Positions 33,676 to 44,562 of a DNA stretch of 64,000 nucleotides are shown here, in pieces. A program made the translations under genes and the position numbers. The notes under the pieces were generated by a model. The model did not search any database. It saw nothing but the letters and a program-made list of their open reading frames with translations, and was not told where the DNA came from. The stretch comes from Alteromonas sp. KUL106 (lineage in GTDB: Bacteria; Pseudomonadota; Gammaproteobacteria; Enterobacterales; Alteromonadaceae): the NCBI RefSeq assembly GCF_009811415.1, contig NZ_BLIG01000019.1, positions 124,001-188,000 of the forward strand, given 5' to 3'. Within the stretch, counting starts at the first letter, position 1, and every line of letters begins with the position of its first letter.

Positions 33676-34555
33676 TCTATACGACGAAGAGTTTCATCCG
33701 TCTCCGTGGCAACGGACTTGGGCGTCATTTAGGGCAAGCCATATATCAATGCTAGGCTTGATCATGCTGGCCCTTTTTGTGGTATTCGCGCTGTTCGCCC
33801 CGATTATCACCCCCTATGATGCATTAGAGCAAAACATTGATGGTCTGCTGATACCACCTAGCTGGATGGCTAATGGCTCTATTTCATATCTCTTTGGTAC
33901 CGACGCACTAGGCCGTGATTTATTTACCCGGATCATTTATGGCTGTCGTGTAACACTAGGGTCAGCCTTTATTACCGTTGTACTTGCCATGTTAGTCGGT
34001 GTGAGCCTGGGGGCTTTTGCCGGTATGCTTCGCGGCGTGCGATCTAGCGTAGCAAATCACCTTTTAGATGCATTAATGGCTATTCCAACATTACTTATCG
34101 CCATTATCATTGTGGCAATCCTCGGGACAGGCCTAGTCAATAGTATGTGGGCAATTACCCTAGCTCTTATTCCCCAGTTTGTTCATCATACCCGTAGCTT
34201 TGTACGCGGTGAGATGAAAAAAGAATACATCATAGCGTCAAAACTAGATGGGGCGAGCAAATGGCAGCTATTCGTGCACTCTATTCTACCCAATATGACT
34301 GAGATGTTAGTGGTACAAGGTACGCTTGCGCTTTCCATTGCGGTTATCGACATTTCCGCGTTGGGGTTCCTCAATTTAGGCGCTCAATCGCCCCTTCCTG
34401 AATTAGGTGTAATTCTGGCCGATGGTTTAGATGTCACTTATTTGGCCCCATGGAACGTGGCTGTTCCGGGTATGGCAGTATTTTTCATGGTCTTATCAAT
34501 TAACATTGTGGGCGATGGATTACGTTCTGCACTGAGAAAAAGAGTGAGTTATTAA
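33662..34555 (+). CDS. sapC: SapC permease
   Basis: The second permease (297 residues) of the Sap importer, DppC-like: first helix ISMLGLIMLALFVVFALFAP, FGTDALGRDLFTRIIYG, and the coupling motif ASKLDGASKWQLFVHSILPN. The open frame begins at 33611, but GTG 33662 (M-PQFSLYDEEF) matches the E. coli SapC N-terminus (296 residues) from memory, has AGAGAG upstream, and overlaps sapB by 14 nt. Confidence 0.92.
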   Translation: MPQFSLYDEEFHPSPWQRTWASFRASHISMLGLIMLALFVVFALFAPIITPYDALEQNIDGLLIPPSWMANGSISYLFGTDALGRDLFTRIIYGCRVTLGSAFITVVLAMLVGVSLGAFAGMLRGVRSSVANHLLDALMAIPTLLIAIIIVAILGTGLVNSMWAITLALIPQFVHHTRSFVRGEMKKEYIIASKLDGASKWQLFVHSILPNMTEMLVVQGTLALSIAVIDISALGFLNLGAQSPLPELGVILADGLDVTYLAPWNVAVPGMAVFFMVLSINIVGDGLRSALRKRVSY

Positions 34556-34556
34556 T

Positions 34557-35552
34557 ATGCCAATGCTTGATATTAAAAATCTCACGCTGGAAATGCAGAG
34601 CAGTGAAGGCATGATAAAAGCACTAGACAAAGTGAATTTATCTGTAAGTAGCGGCGAAATTCGTGCATTAGTGGGAGAGTCTGGCTCAGGTAAAAGCCTA
34701 ATTGTGTCTGCGATTTGTGGCGCTCTCCCCAATCAGTGGCATTTGACTGCAGATAGAATGAGTTGGAATGGTGAAAACCTTTTGGGGATGTCATCACAAC
34801 AGCGCCGTGAAGTGATGCGACGTGAAATTGCCGTGGTGTTTCAGAACCCGCAGTCGAGTCTAGATCCCTCAGCCACCCTCGGAGAGCAGTTAGAAGAGAG
34901 TATCCCAGACGAATTTGTAGAAGGCAGCTGGTTCTGGCAGAGAGCACAGCATCGTAAAAAAATCGCCATTAGTACCGTTCACAAAGTAGGGATTAAGCAC
35001 CACAAACATTACTTAAGTGCATTCCCACACCAAATTCCAGCGGATATAGGCCAGAAATTTATGATAGCCATGGCATTAGTATCGCAGCCGAAGTTACTTA
35101 TTGCTGACGATCCTACCCGCGGTATGGAACCCACAACCAAGACTCAGATTTTGAAGCTTTTTACTCGCTTGAATCAAACCCGTTCACTGTCGATATTATT
35201 CGTAAGCCATGACTTATTGGCCATAGCCAGTATGTCGCATTCTATGACGGTACTCTACGCCGGCCAGACTGTTGAATCGGGAAAAATGAAACATATTAAA
35301 AAGCGCCCGCTTCACCCTTACACAAAAGCGCTACTCGACAGCGCACCAAGTTTCAGAAAAGACTTACCCCCAAAATCGCTTTTACCGACATTAAGCGGCT
35401 CTATTCCAACGCTTCAGCATTTACCGATTGGCTGTAGATTAGGTCCTCGCTGTCCTCGGGCACAGCGAGCATGTGTTCAAACACCGGCCGTACGAAAAAT
35501 TCATGACCACAGCTACAGCTGTCACTTCCCATTACATATGGAGAAACTGTAA
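34557..35552 (+). CDS. sapD: SapD ATPase
   Basis: A 331-residue ABC ATPase of the peptide/nickel family. It has Walker A GESGSGKS, a Q-loop in AVVFQNPQSSLD, and the C-terminal oligopeptide-type cysteine cluster (CRLGPRCPRAQRAC). The signature is degenerate (PHQIPADIGQKFMIAMAL, no LSGGQ), and Walker B ends LLIADDPTRG with D where the catalytic E is normal. SapD proteins are known to have an atypical signature; the D is worth noting. SapF has the intact site. Confidence 0.92.
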   Translation: MPMLDIKNLTLEMQSSEGMIKALDKVNLSVSSGEIRALVGESGSGKSLIVSAICGALPNQWHLTADRMSWNGENLLGMSSQQRREVMRREIAVVFQNPQSSLDPSATLGEQLEESIPDEFVEGSWFWQRAQHRKKIAISTVHKVGIKHHKHYLSAFPHQIPADIGQKFMIAMALVSQPKLLIADDPTRGMEPTTKTQILKLFTRLNQTRSLSILFVSHDLLAIASMSHSMTVLYAGQTVESGKMKHIKKRPLHPYTKALLDSAPSFRKDLPPKSLLPTLSGSIPTLQHLPIGCRLGPRCPRAQRACVQTPAVRKIHDHSYSCHFPLHMEKL

Positions 35553-36355
35553 TGGATATTATGGAGGTCAGAAACCTCACGTTTATTCACAATGAAAAGA
35601 AACGTTGGTTAAAACGCCCAGAAGTATTTCAGCTTGGTCCTGTGAATCTAAGCGTTAAGCGAGGAGAAACTATCGCTATTATTGGTGAAAACCGCTCTGG
35701 TAAATCACTGCTTGCTAAACTTTTGGTTGGCGCATTACCTGCCGATGCGGGTGAAATCGAAATTAATACCCACAAGTATTTAGCGAAGTATCAGTCAAAA
35801 GATAATAAGCAAAAACGCACTCACGATATCCGGATGATCCTTCAGCACAGCAGCGAATCTATGAATCCTGCTGTACCGGTAGGAAAAATTTTAGATGAGC
35901 CACTGCGATTAAACACGGGGCTTTCCGAAGCGGAACGTAAGCCAATCATTGAAGACATGTTGGTCAAAGTTGGCCTCTTAAGGGAGCATTACTATTTCTA
36001 TCGCCATATGCTTTCGGATGGACAACAGCAAAGGGTCGCTCTTGCCAGAGCTATCGTACTAAAACCCAAAGTGTTAGTGGCCGATGAACCATTTGCTGCG
36101 CTAGACCCCTCAATTCGCTCTCAAACGGTCAACTTGATTTTACAACTTCAACAAGAGCTCGGTTTGGCTTTTGTATTTATCAGTCACAACCTCGGTATTG
36201 TAAGACATATCGCAGATAAGGTTATTGTGATGGAAAACGGAGAAATTGTAGAAGAAGGAAAAACAGAAACTATTTTCAGATGGCCGCAGCATACGTGTAC
36301 GAAGAAGCTGGTCACGGCCTATCAATCGCTTGTCCCTCAGCACACTATTCGATAG
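35552..36355 (+). CDS. sapF: SapF ATPase
   Basis: The second ATPase (267 residues) of the Sap importer. It has Walker A GENRSGKS, Q-loop MILQHSSESMNP, signature LSDGQQQRVALARA, Walker B VLVADEPFAALD with the catalytic E, and H-loop FVFISHNLG. Its start codon shares a base with the sapD stop, so the two ATPases are translationally coupled. It closes the operon before a strong terminator. Confidence 0.92.
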   Translation: MDIMEVRNLTFIHNEKKRWLKRPEVFQLGPVNLSVKRGETIAIIGENRSGKSLLAKLLVGALPADAGEIEINTHKYLAKYQSKDNKQKRTHDIRMILQHSSESMNPAVPVGKILDEPLRLNTGLSEAERKPIIEDMLVKVGLLREHYYFYRHMLSDGQQQRVALARAIVLKPKVLVADEPFAALDPSIRSQTVNLILQLQQELGLAFVFISHNLGIVRHIADKVIVMENGEIVEEGKTETIFRWPQHTCTKKLVTAYQSLVPQHTIR

Positions 36356-36378
36356 TACGCCATCGCGTTGAAAAGCTC

Positions 36379-36407
36379 AGATGCCCCTTTTTAAAAAAGG
36401 GGCATCT
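36379..36407. terminator. Bidirectional terminator between sapF and oadB
   Basis: AGATGCCCCTTTT/AAAAGGGGCATCT forms a 13-bp stem with a very short AT loop. A/T runs within the stem allow use on either strand. Both converging operons end here. Confidence 0.88.
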
Positions 36408-36432
36408 CACCTCTCATTGAACTGAGTGCTGT

Positions 36433-37563
36433 TCACCCAACCAAAGCCAGCAGGATCCCTGCCGCTACAGCACTTCCTAATACACCGGCCACATTCGGGC
36501 CCATTGCATGCATTAGTAAAAAGTTGTGCGGGTTGGCCTCTAAACCAACTTTATTCACTACACGTGCGGCCATAGGCACCGCAGAGACGCCAGCCGCGCC
36601 AATAAGTGGATTAATGCTACCGCCTGACAGCTTACTCATCAACTTAGCCATTAGCACACCTGCTGCTGTACCTATGCCAAATGCTATGGCACCCAATCCA
36701 AGAATACCCAGGGTTTCCACTGTCAAGAATGCCTCTGCTGACAGCTTAGAGCCAACCGCCAAACCCAAAAATATGGTAACGGTGTTAATAAGCTCGTTTT
36801 GCGCCGTTTTGCTGAGTCGGTCGACGACACCACACTCTTTCATTAAATTTCCAAAGCAAAACATACCAACAAGAGGCGTTGCGGCGGGCAAAAACAAAAT
36901 AGTCATAAACAAAACCGCAAGGGGAAATATAATTTTTTCACGCTTAGACACCGGACGTAGTTGTGCCATCGTTATCTCGCGCTCCGCTTTGCTGGTCAAA
37001 GCTTTCATTATTGGAGGTTGGATAATAGGTACCAATGCCATATATGAATAGGCGGCTACAGCAATAGCCCCAAGCAAATCTGGCGCAAGTCGCGACGCTA
37101 AGAAAATTGCCGTCGGTCCATCTGCACCACCGATAATGGCTATAGCACTCGCATCTTTGAGCGTGAACTCAAATCCAGGGATGAGGTTTAACGCAATTGC
37201 TCCGAACAATGTCGCAAAAATCCCGAACTGCGCAGCAGCCCCAAGTAGCAACATCTTTGGGTTTGCTATTAATGCGCTAAAGTCCGTCATAGCCCCCACC
37301 CCCATAAAAATGAGCAGCGGGAATACGCCTGTATCAATACCTATTTTGTAAATGTAGTGCAGTAAGCCACCCGCTTCCGAAAACCCTGCGATAGGGATGT
37401 TGGTTAGCAGTGCACCAAAACCAATGGGCAGTAAAAGCAATGGCTCAAACTTTTTAACAATAGCCAAGTACAAAAGACCAAAGCCCACTGCCATCATGAT
37501 CAACTGGCCTGCTTCAAAATGCGCAAGCGCGGTACTATCCCAAAGTACCATTAACTTATCCAT
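36433..37563 (-). CDS. oadB: Oxaloacetate decarboxylase beta subunit (Na+ pump)
   Basis: OadB decarboxylates carboxybiotin and pumps Na+ outward. The 376-residue membrane protein has about nine helices and the conserved segments [20 protein letters not shown] and [20 protein letters not shown] (with the essential Asp of GGADGPT), and ends [18 protein letters not shown]. It follows oadA by 3 nt and is the last gene of the oadGAB unit. Confidence 0.96.
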   Translation of the reverse strand: MDKLMVLWDSTALAHFEAGQLIMMAVGFGLLYLAIVKKFEPLLLLPIGFGALLTNIPIAGFSEAGGLLHYIYKIGIDTGVFPLLIFMGVGAMTDFSALIANPKMLLLGAAAQFGIFATLFGAIALNLIPGFEFTLKDASAIAIIGGADGPTAIFLASRLAPDLLGAIAVAAYSYMALVPIIQPPIMKALTSKAEREITMAQLRPVSKREKIIFPLAVLFMTILFLPAATPLVGMFCFGNLMKECGVVDRLSKTAQNELINTVTIFLGLAVGSKLSAEAFLTVETLGILGLGAIAFGIGTAAGVLMAKLMSKLSGGSINPLIGAAGVSAVPMAARVVNKVGLEANPHNFLLMHAMGPNVAGVLGSAVAAGILLALVG

Positions 37564-37566
37564 GCT

Positions 37567-39378
37567 TTACCCCAATATAATCAGAGGTTGGCCACTTGCG
37601 ACGGCATCACCTTCACCCACTTTAATCTCAGAGACCGTTCCGGTGAATGCCGAGCGGATCTCTGTCTCCATTTTCATAGCTTCAAGGATAATCACCACAT
37701 CACCTTCTGACACACTGTCACCATTTCTCACTAATACTTTGAAGACATTGCCCGCTAGGGGGGCATCAATGGAATGAGAAGAGCCAGCAACTAACGGAGC
37801 TTTATCATCACTCGCTTGGGCTTGGGGTGCGCTAGCAGGTGTAACGCTTGTTAAGCTCCCAGAGGGAGCCACTTCTACTCGATAAACCTTGCCATCTACG
37901 TTGACGTCATAAATCTCTGACGTGGATGAGGTTTGTGAGTTTGATTTAGCGTCAACAGGCTTCGGTGCACTTGCACTGAGTGTATTTTGCGCGCCAGGTG
38001 CAGGTTCGAAGGCATCTGGATTGCCGCGATTTTCAATAAACTTAAGGCCTATTTGTGGAAATAGCGCGTAAGTAAGTACATCATCAATCTTATGCTCTGA
38101 CAGAGTTAGCTGCTTTTTCTCTGCTAAAGCATCAAGCTCCTTGCTTAGCGTATCGAGTTCTGGCGCAATATTATCAGCCGGACGACAGGTGATTGGCGCA
38201 GCCCCATCAAGTACGCGTTCTTGCAATGCTTTGTTCACGGGAGCGGCAGTAGCACCGTATTCACCTTTTAGTACGCCAGCCGTTTCTTTTGTAATGCTTT
38301 TGTAACGTTCACCCATTAACACGTTCAGTACAGATTGCGTGCCGACAATTTGTGACGTTGGCGTGACAAGCGGAATAAAGCCCAAATCTTCACGTACTCT
38401 AGGAATTTCTTTTAATACTTCTTCGAACTTATCTTCAGCACCTTGCTCTTTAAGCTGACTTTCCATGTTGGTCAGCATTCCCCCCGGAACTTGCGCTAGC
38501 AAAATGCGTGCGTCTATGCCTTTAAGACTGCCTTCGAACTGGCTGTACTTCTTTCTTACTTCTCTGAAATAGCTTGCAATCTCTTCAAGTTCAGGCAGTG
38601 AAATGCCCGTATCGCGCTCAGTACCCTCTACAATAGACACCATGGTTTCAGTTGCGCTGTGGCCATACGTCATGCTCATAGAAGAGATAGCCGTGTCCAG
38701 CATATCAATACCGGCATCGATAGCTTTTTGATACGTCGCCGTACTTAATCCTGTTGTTGCATGGCACTGCATGGCGATAGGCACATCAACCGTTTCTTTT
38801 AAACCACTAATTAATGCCTCGCATTCATAAGGCTTTAAAAGCCCAGCCATGTCTTTAATGCAAATAGAGTGGACGCCTAAATCTTCAAGTTGTTTCGCCA
38901 TTTCAAGCCATAGCTTAAGGTTGTGCACAGGGCTCACCGTGTAAGAAATGGTCCCTTGCGCGTGAGCGCCACTCTCTATGGTCGCTTTAATTGCGGTTTT
39001 CAAATTTCTAATGTCATTCATGGCATCAAAAATTCTAAACACGTCAACGCCACTTTCGTGAGCCCGCTCAACGAAGCGCGTTACTACATCATCGGCGTAA
39101 TGGCGATACCCCAAGAGATTCTGCCCGCGAAGGAGCATTTGCTGTTTGGTATTGGGCATTGCTGCCTTCAGTTTTCGAATGCGTTCCCAGGGATCTTCGC
39201 CCAAGTAACGAATGCACGCATCAAAAGTCGCTCCTCCCCAAGACTCTACCGACCAAAAGCCAGCTTTATCGAGTTTTTCCGCTATGGGAAGCATATCTTC
39301 AATACGCATACGCGTGGCAAGAAGCGATTGGTGGGCATCACGCAGGACCAGCTCAGTAAGGGCCAGAGGCTTTGACAT
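37567..39378 (-). CDS. oadA: Oxaloacetate decarboxylase alpha subunit (biotin carboxyltransferase)
   Basis: OadA moves the carboxyl group of oxaloacetate onto biotin. The 603-residue protein has an N-terminal TIM-barrel carboxyltransferase ([20 protein letters not shown]; metal-site [10 protein letters not shown]), a conserved carboxylase domain, an Ala/Pro-rich linker near residues 465-535 and a C-terminal biotinyl domain with the biotin Lys at residue 569 in EAMKMET. It follows oadG by 18 nt. Confidence 0.96.
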   Translation of the reverse strand: MSKPLALTELVLRDAHQSLLATRMRIEDMLPIAEKLDKAGFWSVESWGGATFDACIRYLGEDPWERIRKLKAAMPNTKQQMLLRGQNLLGYRHYADDVVTRFVERAHESGVDVFRIFDAMNDIRNLKTAIKATIESGAHAQGTISYTVSPVHNLKLWLEMAKQLEDLGVHSICIKDMAGLLKPYECEALISGLKETVDVPIAMQCHATTGLSTATYQKAIDAGIDMLDTAISSMSMTYGHSATETMVSIVEGTERDTGISLPELEEIASYFREVRKKYSQFEGSLKGIDARILLAQVPGGMLTNMESQLKEQGAEDKFEEVLKEIPRVREDLGFIPLVTPTSQIVGTQSVLNVLMGERYKSITKETAGVLKGEYGATAAPVNKALQERVLDGAAPITCRPADNIAPELDTLSKELDALAEKKQLTLSEHKIDDVLTYALFPQIGLKFIENRGNPDAFEPAPGAQNTLSASAPKPVDAKSNSQTSSTSEIYDVNVDGKVYRVEVAPSGSLTSVTPASAPQAQASDDKAPLVAGSSHSIDAPLAGNVFKVLVRNGDSVSEGDVVIILEAMKMETEIRSAFTGTVSEIKVGEGDAVASGQPLIILG

Positions 39379-39396
39379 GGTAACTCCTGATTAGGC

Positions 39397-39669
39397 TTAA
39401 TTTTTTGAATTATGACGATGGGTATGAATGGCTGCGGAAATAGCTGCGATAACATTTCCGTCTATTCCTGGTTGTACCGCTTGGTGGTTTCGTTTTACGT
39501 TCGCCGCGGGTTCTTCTATTTCACCAGGGAACGCTTCGCAGAAGCGTGCGATGAGGTGAATGCCAACAATAAGAAGCCCTAAAAACGAAAAAACAAATAG
39601 CATCCCTATAAGCATGAGAGAGCCGGCTTCTACAAGCAAGCTAGCGACGGATTCCGAATTCATATTCAA
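39397..39669 (-). CDS. oadG: Oxaloacetate decarboxylase gamma subunit
   Basis: A 90-residue assembly subunit with one N-terminal membrane helix (LMLIGMLFVFSFLGLLIVGI). A polar cytoplasmic tail ends IAAISAAIHTHRHNSKN, where the His cluster can bind Zn2+ as in other OadG proteins. It is first in the operon; the promoter must lie in the AT-rich gap above 39669. Confidence 0.92.
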   Translation of the reverse strand: MNMNSESVASLLVEAGSLMLIGMLFVFSFLGLLIVGIHLIARFCEAFPGEIEEPAANVKRNHQAVQPGIDGNVIAAISAAIHTHRHNSKN

Positions 39670-40066
39670 TCCTGTTGTTATTTTGTACCTGAATAAGTAT
39701 CACGTGGATTTTTAAAACACAATAAACCAGCATAAAAAACCAATTAAAATCGTATAAAACCAATCACAATGAAACTTAATGCACTATTTTTTAATAACTT
39801 TGCAATACTAGAATCTCGACGAAATTAGATCAGGATTCGCAAATTCCAGCCAGAGTTGCTCATATCTATTGAAATAACAGGTTTTAATGCAAGCCGATAT
39901 TCTCGGTAAAGTCACTGTCTAGCTGTTTAGCGAAATCTTTCGCGTGCATTGCGACTAATACACGTCCGCATAAATAATACAAAGAACAAAGATGTGGGAC
40001 TGTGAACGACCCATGACGTAATTGGGTATCGAAGAGTAGCGTTTATCGGGATATTTCGATAAAAAT
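39670..40066. other. 397-bp gap upstream of oadG, no gene seen
   Basis: AT-rich near oadG, then mixed composition. It must hold the oadG promoter, but I could not single out a convincing -10/-35 pair. I see no RNA-like structure or coding frame until the tRNA-operon terminator at 40067. Confidence 0.5.
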
Positions 40067-40096
40067 GAAAAAGCCCACCGTAAAGGTGGGCTTTTC
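40067..40096 (-). terminator. Terminator of the tRNA operon
   Basis: AAAGCCCACC/GGTGGGCTTT forms a strong stem with loop GTAA and is followed on the minus strand by TTTTTC, right after the second tRNA-Arg. Confidence 0.88.
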
Positions 40097-40100
40097 AATG

Positions 40101-40177
40101 TGGCGCGTGTGGAAGGATTCGAACCTCCGACCGCCTGGTTCGTAGCCAGGTACTCTATCCAGCTGAGCTACACACGC
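40101..40177 (-). tRNA. tRNA-Arg (ACG)
   Basis: A 77-nt cloverleaf with a 7-bp acceptor stem GCGTGTG/CACACGC, discriminator G and encoded CCA. The D-arm is GCTCAGCTGGATAGAGT, the anticodon loop CTACGAA gives ACG, and the T-loop is GGTTCGAATCC. It reads CGN arginine codons after A34-to-inosine editing. It is identical to the copy at 40230-40306. Confidence 0.97.
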
Positions 40178-40229
40178 GTTAACTTGTATACTTTCGAATT
40201 TTACTCCGAAAGGTGACGCTTTAAATAGA

Positions 40230-40306
40230 TGGCGCGTGTGGAAGGATTCGAACCTCCGACCGCCTGGTTCGTAGCCAGGTACTCTATCCAGCTGAGCTAC
40301 ACACGC
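40230..40306 (-). tRNA. tRNA-Arg (ACG), second copy
   Basis: Identical in sequence to the copy at 40101-40177, with the same anticodon loop and encoded CCA. The 52-bp spacer between them is unrelated to the tRNA, so this is a tandem duplication within one operon. Confidence 0.97.
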
Positions 40307-40345
40307 GCAAAAACTTGTTGTCGACCGTCACTATCAACGAATAAT

Positions 40346-40438
<93 letters not shown>

Positions 40439-40446
40439 TTGACTGC

Positions 40447-40481
40447 GGGGTGCATTTTACGGATTCGTTGGCGTGAGTCAA
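40447..40481 (-). promoter_or_regulatory. Stable-RNA promoter of the tRNA-Ser/Arg operon
   Basis: On the minus strand a -35 TTGACT (plus 40476-40481) and -10 TAAAAT (plus 40454-40459) are separated by 16 bp. The GC-rich discriminator GCACCCCGC follows. The mature tRNA-Ser begins about 9 nt after the predicted start. A 16-bp spacer and GC discriminator are the hallmarks of stringently controlled rRNA/tRNA promoters. Confidence 0.75.
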
Positions 40482-40712
40482 ACCTTTTTTATAAAGAAAT
40501 TGTTTGCCCGCTGTCATTTTAAACGATTCGAGCAAAAAACCAGTAATATGTTCACAATACAAGCAATTAAACAAAAGACTCGCTATTTTTTATTAGTTCT
40601 CTCACAAGCACCTGAGAAAAGATTTAAGCAACGTCACATGAAGTATAGCTAAAAAAGCACGTTCTATTTGTTTTTATCGTGATGACTTCATTTACGCAAT
40701 AAAAGCGTAAAA

Positions 40713-40741
40713 CAAAAAAGGCCAGCGTAAGCTGACCTTTC
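40713..40741 (-). terminator. Terminator of csrA
   Basis: On the minus strand GGTCAGC-TTAC-GCTGGCC, a 7-bp stem with one G-U pair, is followed by TTTTTTG. It lies 22 bp after the csrA stop. Confidence 0.85.
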
Positions 40742-40762
40742 CCTGCAAAGTATATAATGCAA

Positions 40763-40954
40763 TTATTCCGCTGAACCTGGCTGACCGCCCTTTTCTGCTT
40801 GAATGCGCATATATATTTCTTCACGGTGCACAGAGACTTCTTTTGGTGCATTAACACCGATACGTACCTGATTCCCTTTTACACCCAGAACGGTGACGGT
40901 TACATCATCACCAACCATAAGCGTTTCACCAACTCGACGAGTCAAAATAAGCAT
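40763..40954 (-). CDS. csrA: Carbon storage regulator CsrA/RsmA
   Basis: This 63-residue RNA-binding protein represses or stabilises mRNAs by binding GGA motifs in their leaders. The sequence [20 protein letters not shown] opens the family, and the RNA-binding edge [19 protein letters not shown] is intact. It lies downstream of alaS and upstream of tRNA-Ser, the same order as in E. coli. Confidence 0.97.
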   Translation of the reverse strand: MLILTRRVGETLMVGDDVTVTVLGVKGNQVRIGVNAPKEVSVHREEIYMRIQAEKGGQPGSAE

Positions 40955-41087
40955 TCTCTTGCTCCTGTTCCTTAATACTGAACGTCATCCCTAAGATTTG
41001 CAGACCCATCGGCACGACCCGACGGGAGCGACAGTGATTCCATGTTTCCGCGTCACTTCAAAAACTCACTGTTATATACAAAAATAA

Positions 41088-43685
41088 TTATAGCTTATCT
41101 TGTAACCAAACGTTAACCGAATCTAGTGCTTGGCCCAAGTTTTCAGGCTTGTCACCGCCAGCTTGTGCCATATCTGGACGACCACCGCCTTTACCGCCTA
41201 CTTGGGATGCGACAAAGTTAACCAGTTCACCGGCTTTAACCTTGCTAATTAAGCTCTTCGTAACGCCTGCAATCAAATTAACCTTTGATTCATTCGCTAC
41301 ACCTAATACTACGACCCCTTCGCCAATTCGGTTCTTTATATCGTCCATCATTGAACGCAGTGATTTTGCTTCGACACCTTCCAAATTCGCTACAAGCACT
41401 TTCGTGCCATTTATCTCTACTACACTACTAAGCATATCAGCACCTTGCTGACTCGCCAGTTTTTGTTTAGCAGAATTTAGCGATTTTTCTAATTCTTTAG
41501 TCTGATTTTGTAGAGAAACTACGCGATCGAGAATATTTTGGCTATCTGTTTTCAATAATGCAGACAATGAAGACAGTGTCGCTTGTTGCGCTTGCACGAC
41601 ATCAAGTGCGTGCTCGCCAGTGACCGCTTCAATGCGTCGAACGCCTGATGCAATACCCGCTTCACTGGTAATTTTAAATAAACCAATGTCACCAGTACGC
41701 GTAACGTGAGTACCACCACATAACTCAACAGAGAATGGGCCCATGGTTACCACGCGTACTTTTTCGTCGTACTTTTCACCAAATAGCGCCATGGCACCTG
41801 ATGCTTTGGCTTCATCCAAATCCATTAGTTCAGTTGCTAACGTGTGATTTGCACGTATTTCTTGGTTTACTCGTCTTTCAACTTCAGCAAGTTGCTCTGC
41901 CGTTACAGCCTCGAAGTGCGAGAAGTCAAAACGCATGCGAGGCGCCTCAACCAGTGAACCTTTCTGCGTTACGTGTTCACCTAGAATTTCACGTAATGCC
42001 GCGTGAAGTAAGTGTGTAGCACTGTGGTTCTTTTTAATGGCTTCGCGATTCGCTAAATCAATCGCTGCGGTCGCCGTATCACCTTTAGATACCGAACCTT
42101 TAACGGTACCTTTGTGCGCAAATGCATTACCCATTTTTTGGGTGTCTGTCACAATGAATTCACCGTTGGCGACACGAAGCACGCCCTTATCACCGGCCTG
42201 ACCACCGCTTTCAGCATAGAACGGCGTGCTGTCTAAAACCACAACGCCTTCTTGACCGTCTTCAAGCTTCTCAACAAATGCATTGTCGGCGATAAGTTCA
42301 ACGACATTCGCCTGACCTTCTACATCGGTATATCCGGTAAATGAGGTGGTGTGGTCGATGGCAAGTTTGCTGTTGTAGTCTGCCCCAAAGTTACTTGCCT
42401 GCTGTGCGCGGGCACGCTGAGCCTGCATGGCTGCTTCAAAACCCTCTTCGTCAATCTTTAGGTCGTGCTCACGCGCTACATCGTTTGTTAAATCAGTCGG
42501 GAAGCCATAAGTGTCGTAAAGCTTAAACACCACGTCACCTGGTACTGTGTCGCCTTCAAGGGATTCTAGCGTATCGTTAAGAATAGCCATACCACGGGCT
42601 AGCGTTTTACTGAACTGCTCTTCTTCAACACGCAGTACTTTTTCAATTACCGGCAGCTGGTCTACGAGCTCTGGATACGCATCCCCCATTTCTTTGGCAA
42701 GTGATGCGACCAATTTATAGAAGAAGATATCGTCTGCGCCAAGCTGATAACCATGGCGAACCGCACGGCGAATTATGCGACGCAATACGTAACCACGGCC
42801 TTCGTTCGAGGGCATAACGCCATCGCAAATTAAGAAGCTGCACGAACGAATATGGTCGGCGATAACTCGTAGGGATTTGTTTTCAAGATCGTCAGTGCCA
42901 ACAATCGACGCTGCCGATTTGATCAAGTTTTGGAAAAGGTCAATCTCGTAGTTACTGTGCACGTTTTGTAAAATAGCAGAGATACGCTCAAGCCCCATAC
43001 CGGTATCAATTGAAGGCTTAGGTAGTGGCTCCATGGTACCGTCAGCGTGTTTGTTAAACTGCATGAATACCAGGTTCCAAATTTCGATAAAACGGTCGCC
43101 GTCTTCTTCAGGTGTTCCTGGAGGACCACCCCAAATGTGCGCACCGTGATCGTAGAAGATTTCAGAACAAGGACCACATGGGCCGGTATCCCCCATAGAC
43201 CAGAAGTTATCTGACGTGCTGATGCGAATAATCTTGTCTTTTGGCACTCCAATATGGTTTTCCCAGATATCAAAAGCTTCGTCATCTTCAGAATAAACGG
43301 TAACTAGCAGCTTTTCTTTTGGCAAACCAATTTCCTTGGTAAGGAAATTCCACGCAAACTCTATCGCTTCTTTTTTGAAGTAATCGCCAAAACTAAAGTT
43401 ACCTAACATTTCAAAAAAGGTATGGTGACGAGCAGTATAACCTACGTTCTCAAGGTCATTGTGCTTACCACCAGCGCGAACGCAGCGCTGAGACGATACT
43501 GCACGGGTATAGCTACGCTTTTCTGCACCTAAGAAGCAATCTTTAAACTGGTTCATGCCCGCGTTGGTAAAAAGAAGTGTGGGATCATCTGCCGGTACCA
43601 GTGACGAGCTTGCTACCGCTTGGTGGCCATGGCTTTTAAAATAATCGATAAACTTGTTACGTAAGTCAGCAGTTGATAATGTCAT
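41088..43685 (-). CDS. alaS: Alanyl-tRNA synthetase
   Basis: AlaS charges tRNA-Ala. The 865-residue enzyme has the class II catalytic core ([39 protein letters not shown]), the editing domain with zinc ligands ([26 protein letters not shown]) and the C-terminal C-Ala domain ending [16 protein letters not shown]. Length is close to E. coli AlaS (876). The ATG at 43685 matches the family start. Confidence 0.98.
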   Translation of the reverse strand: MTLSTADLRNKFIDYFKSHGHQAVASSSLVPADDPTLLFTNAGMNQFKDCFLGAEKRSYTRAVSSQRCVRAGGKHNDLENVGYTARHHTFFEMLGNFSFGDYFKKEAIEFAWNFLTKEIGLPKEKLLVTVYSEDDEAFDIWENHIGVPKDKIIRISTSDNFWSMGDTGPCGPCSEIFYDHGAHIWGGPPGTPEEDGDRFIEIWNLVFMQFNKHADGTMEPLPKPSIDTGMGLERISAILQNVHSNYEIDLFQNLIKSAASIVGTDDLENKSLRVIADHIRSCSFLICDGVMPSNEGRGYVLRRIIRRAVRHGYQLGADDIFFYKLVASLAKEMGDAYPELVDQLPVIEKVLRVEEEQFSKTLARGMAILNDTLESLEGDTVPGDVVFKLYDTYGFPTDLTNDVAREHDLKIDEEGFEAAMQAQRARAQQASNFGADYNSKLAIDHTTSFTGYTDVEGQANVVELIADNAFVEKLEDGQEGVVVLDSTPFYAESGGQAGDKGVLRVANGEFIVTDTQKMGNAFAHKGTVKGSVSKGDTATAAIDLANREAIKKNHSATHLLHAALREILGEHVTQKGSLVEAPRMRFDFSHFEAVTAEQLAEVERRVNQEIRANHTLATELMDLDEAKASGAMALFGEKYDEKVRVVTMGPFSVELCGGTHVTRTGDIGLFKITSEAGIASGVRRIEAVTGEHALDVVQAQQATLSSLSALLKTDSQNILDRVVSLQNQTKELEKSLNSAKQKLASQQGADMLSSVVEINGTKVLVANLEGVEAKSLRSMMDDIKNRIGEGVVVLGVANESKVNLIAGVTKSLISKVKAGELVNFVASQVGGKGGGRPDMAQAGGDKPENLGQALDSVNVWLQDKL

Positions 43686-43985
43686 TGAAAACCTAACTTC
43701 CTTTATTCTGTTTTTGAAACGTGCGATTTGCCTGTTCTAATGAGCCTTATAGTCGGGGCGATTTGCAAATACGCAATACGCCAATCCTCGCTATACTTCT
43801 CTGGATAATTAAAATGCACACAAATTTGCGCAACGATACCATGGATAGCGCAATTTTGTTAAGTATAACGGGGGGAAGATAGGCTCAAATTTCACTTTAA
43901 ATCGACGAAAATAACCAATATTCACAAAACGAATCGACAAAAACAGACATAGAGAAGAAAACCCGCGTGTTTGCGCTAAAGCCAT
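43686..43985. other. 300-bp gap between recX and alaS, no gene seen
   Basis: It should hold the alaS promoter. An inverted repeat TTGCGC/GCGCAA (43826-43831 and 43848-43853) is present, followed on the plus strand by TTTTG. No frame or RNA signature is convincing. Confidence 0.45.
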
Positions 43986-44444
43986 TTAGCTAGATTCGTT
44001 TGCGCTTACCGCATAATCAATATGTTCTTGGTAAAAACCGCGATACTGAAGAAATTGTTTCTGTTTCTGCCTCAAGCCGAACTCTGTTTCATAGAACTCA
44101 CCAAACTTTTTCTCTTTGACTTTTTTCGCGCTTTCAAACCAATCAGCATCAATCTCTCTCATTGCATATTCTGCAGTGCTCTCATCCACACCATATTGCT
44201 GTAGGTCTAATTTTATCGCGCGGGGCCCCTTCCCTTTCATATACAGAGCACGAGCTCGGCTCTCGGCAAATCGAGCGTCACTTTGAATATCAGCGTTCTT
44301 AAATTCCTCTAGAATAGGCATGAAAGCATCACTTGCAATTCCCTTTTGCTGCAACTTTCGCATGATCTCATCAAAGCTATGCTCTCGTCGTGCCAGCATG
44401 CGAGTAATCGCGTCGGTAATGATTTTTCGATCGAACTCTGACAT
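43986..44444 (-). CDS. recX: Regulatory protein RecX
   Basis: RecX inhibits RecA filament growth. The 152-residue protein has the three-helix repeats: ITDAITRMLARREHSFDEIM, FAESRARALYMKGKGPRAIKL and FGLRQKQKQFLQYRGFYQEHI. The open frame reaches 44564, but the ATG at 44444 (MSEFDRKII) fits the family and avoids crossing the divergent gene. recA is not adjacent, whereas recA-recX is the usual order; alaS and csrA follow as in E. coli. Confidence 0.88.
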   Translation of the reverse strand: MSEFDRKIITDAITRMLARREHSFDEIMRKLQQKGIASDAFMPILEEFKNADIQSDARFAESRARALYMKGKGPRAIKLDLQQYGVDESTAEYAMREIDADWFESAKKVKEKKFGEFYETEFGLRQKQKQFLQYRGFYQEHIDYAVSANESS

Positions 44445-44562
44445 TTTTGTAAACTTACTCTTCTGTATTAAACGTAGAAACCGCGTTATTTTAGCGCTAA
44501 AGATGCGTACATTGCGACTATCTCGCTTTTTACGCACAAAACCTCTACATAATGTAAATTGC

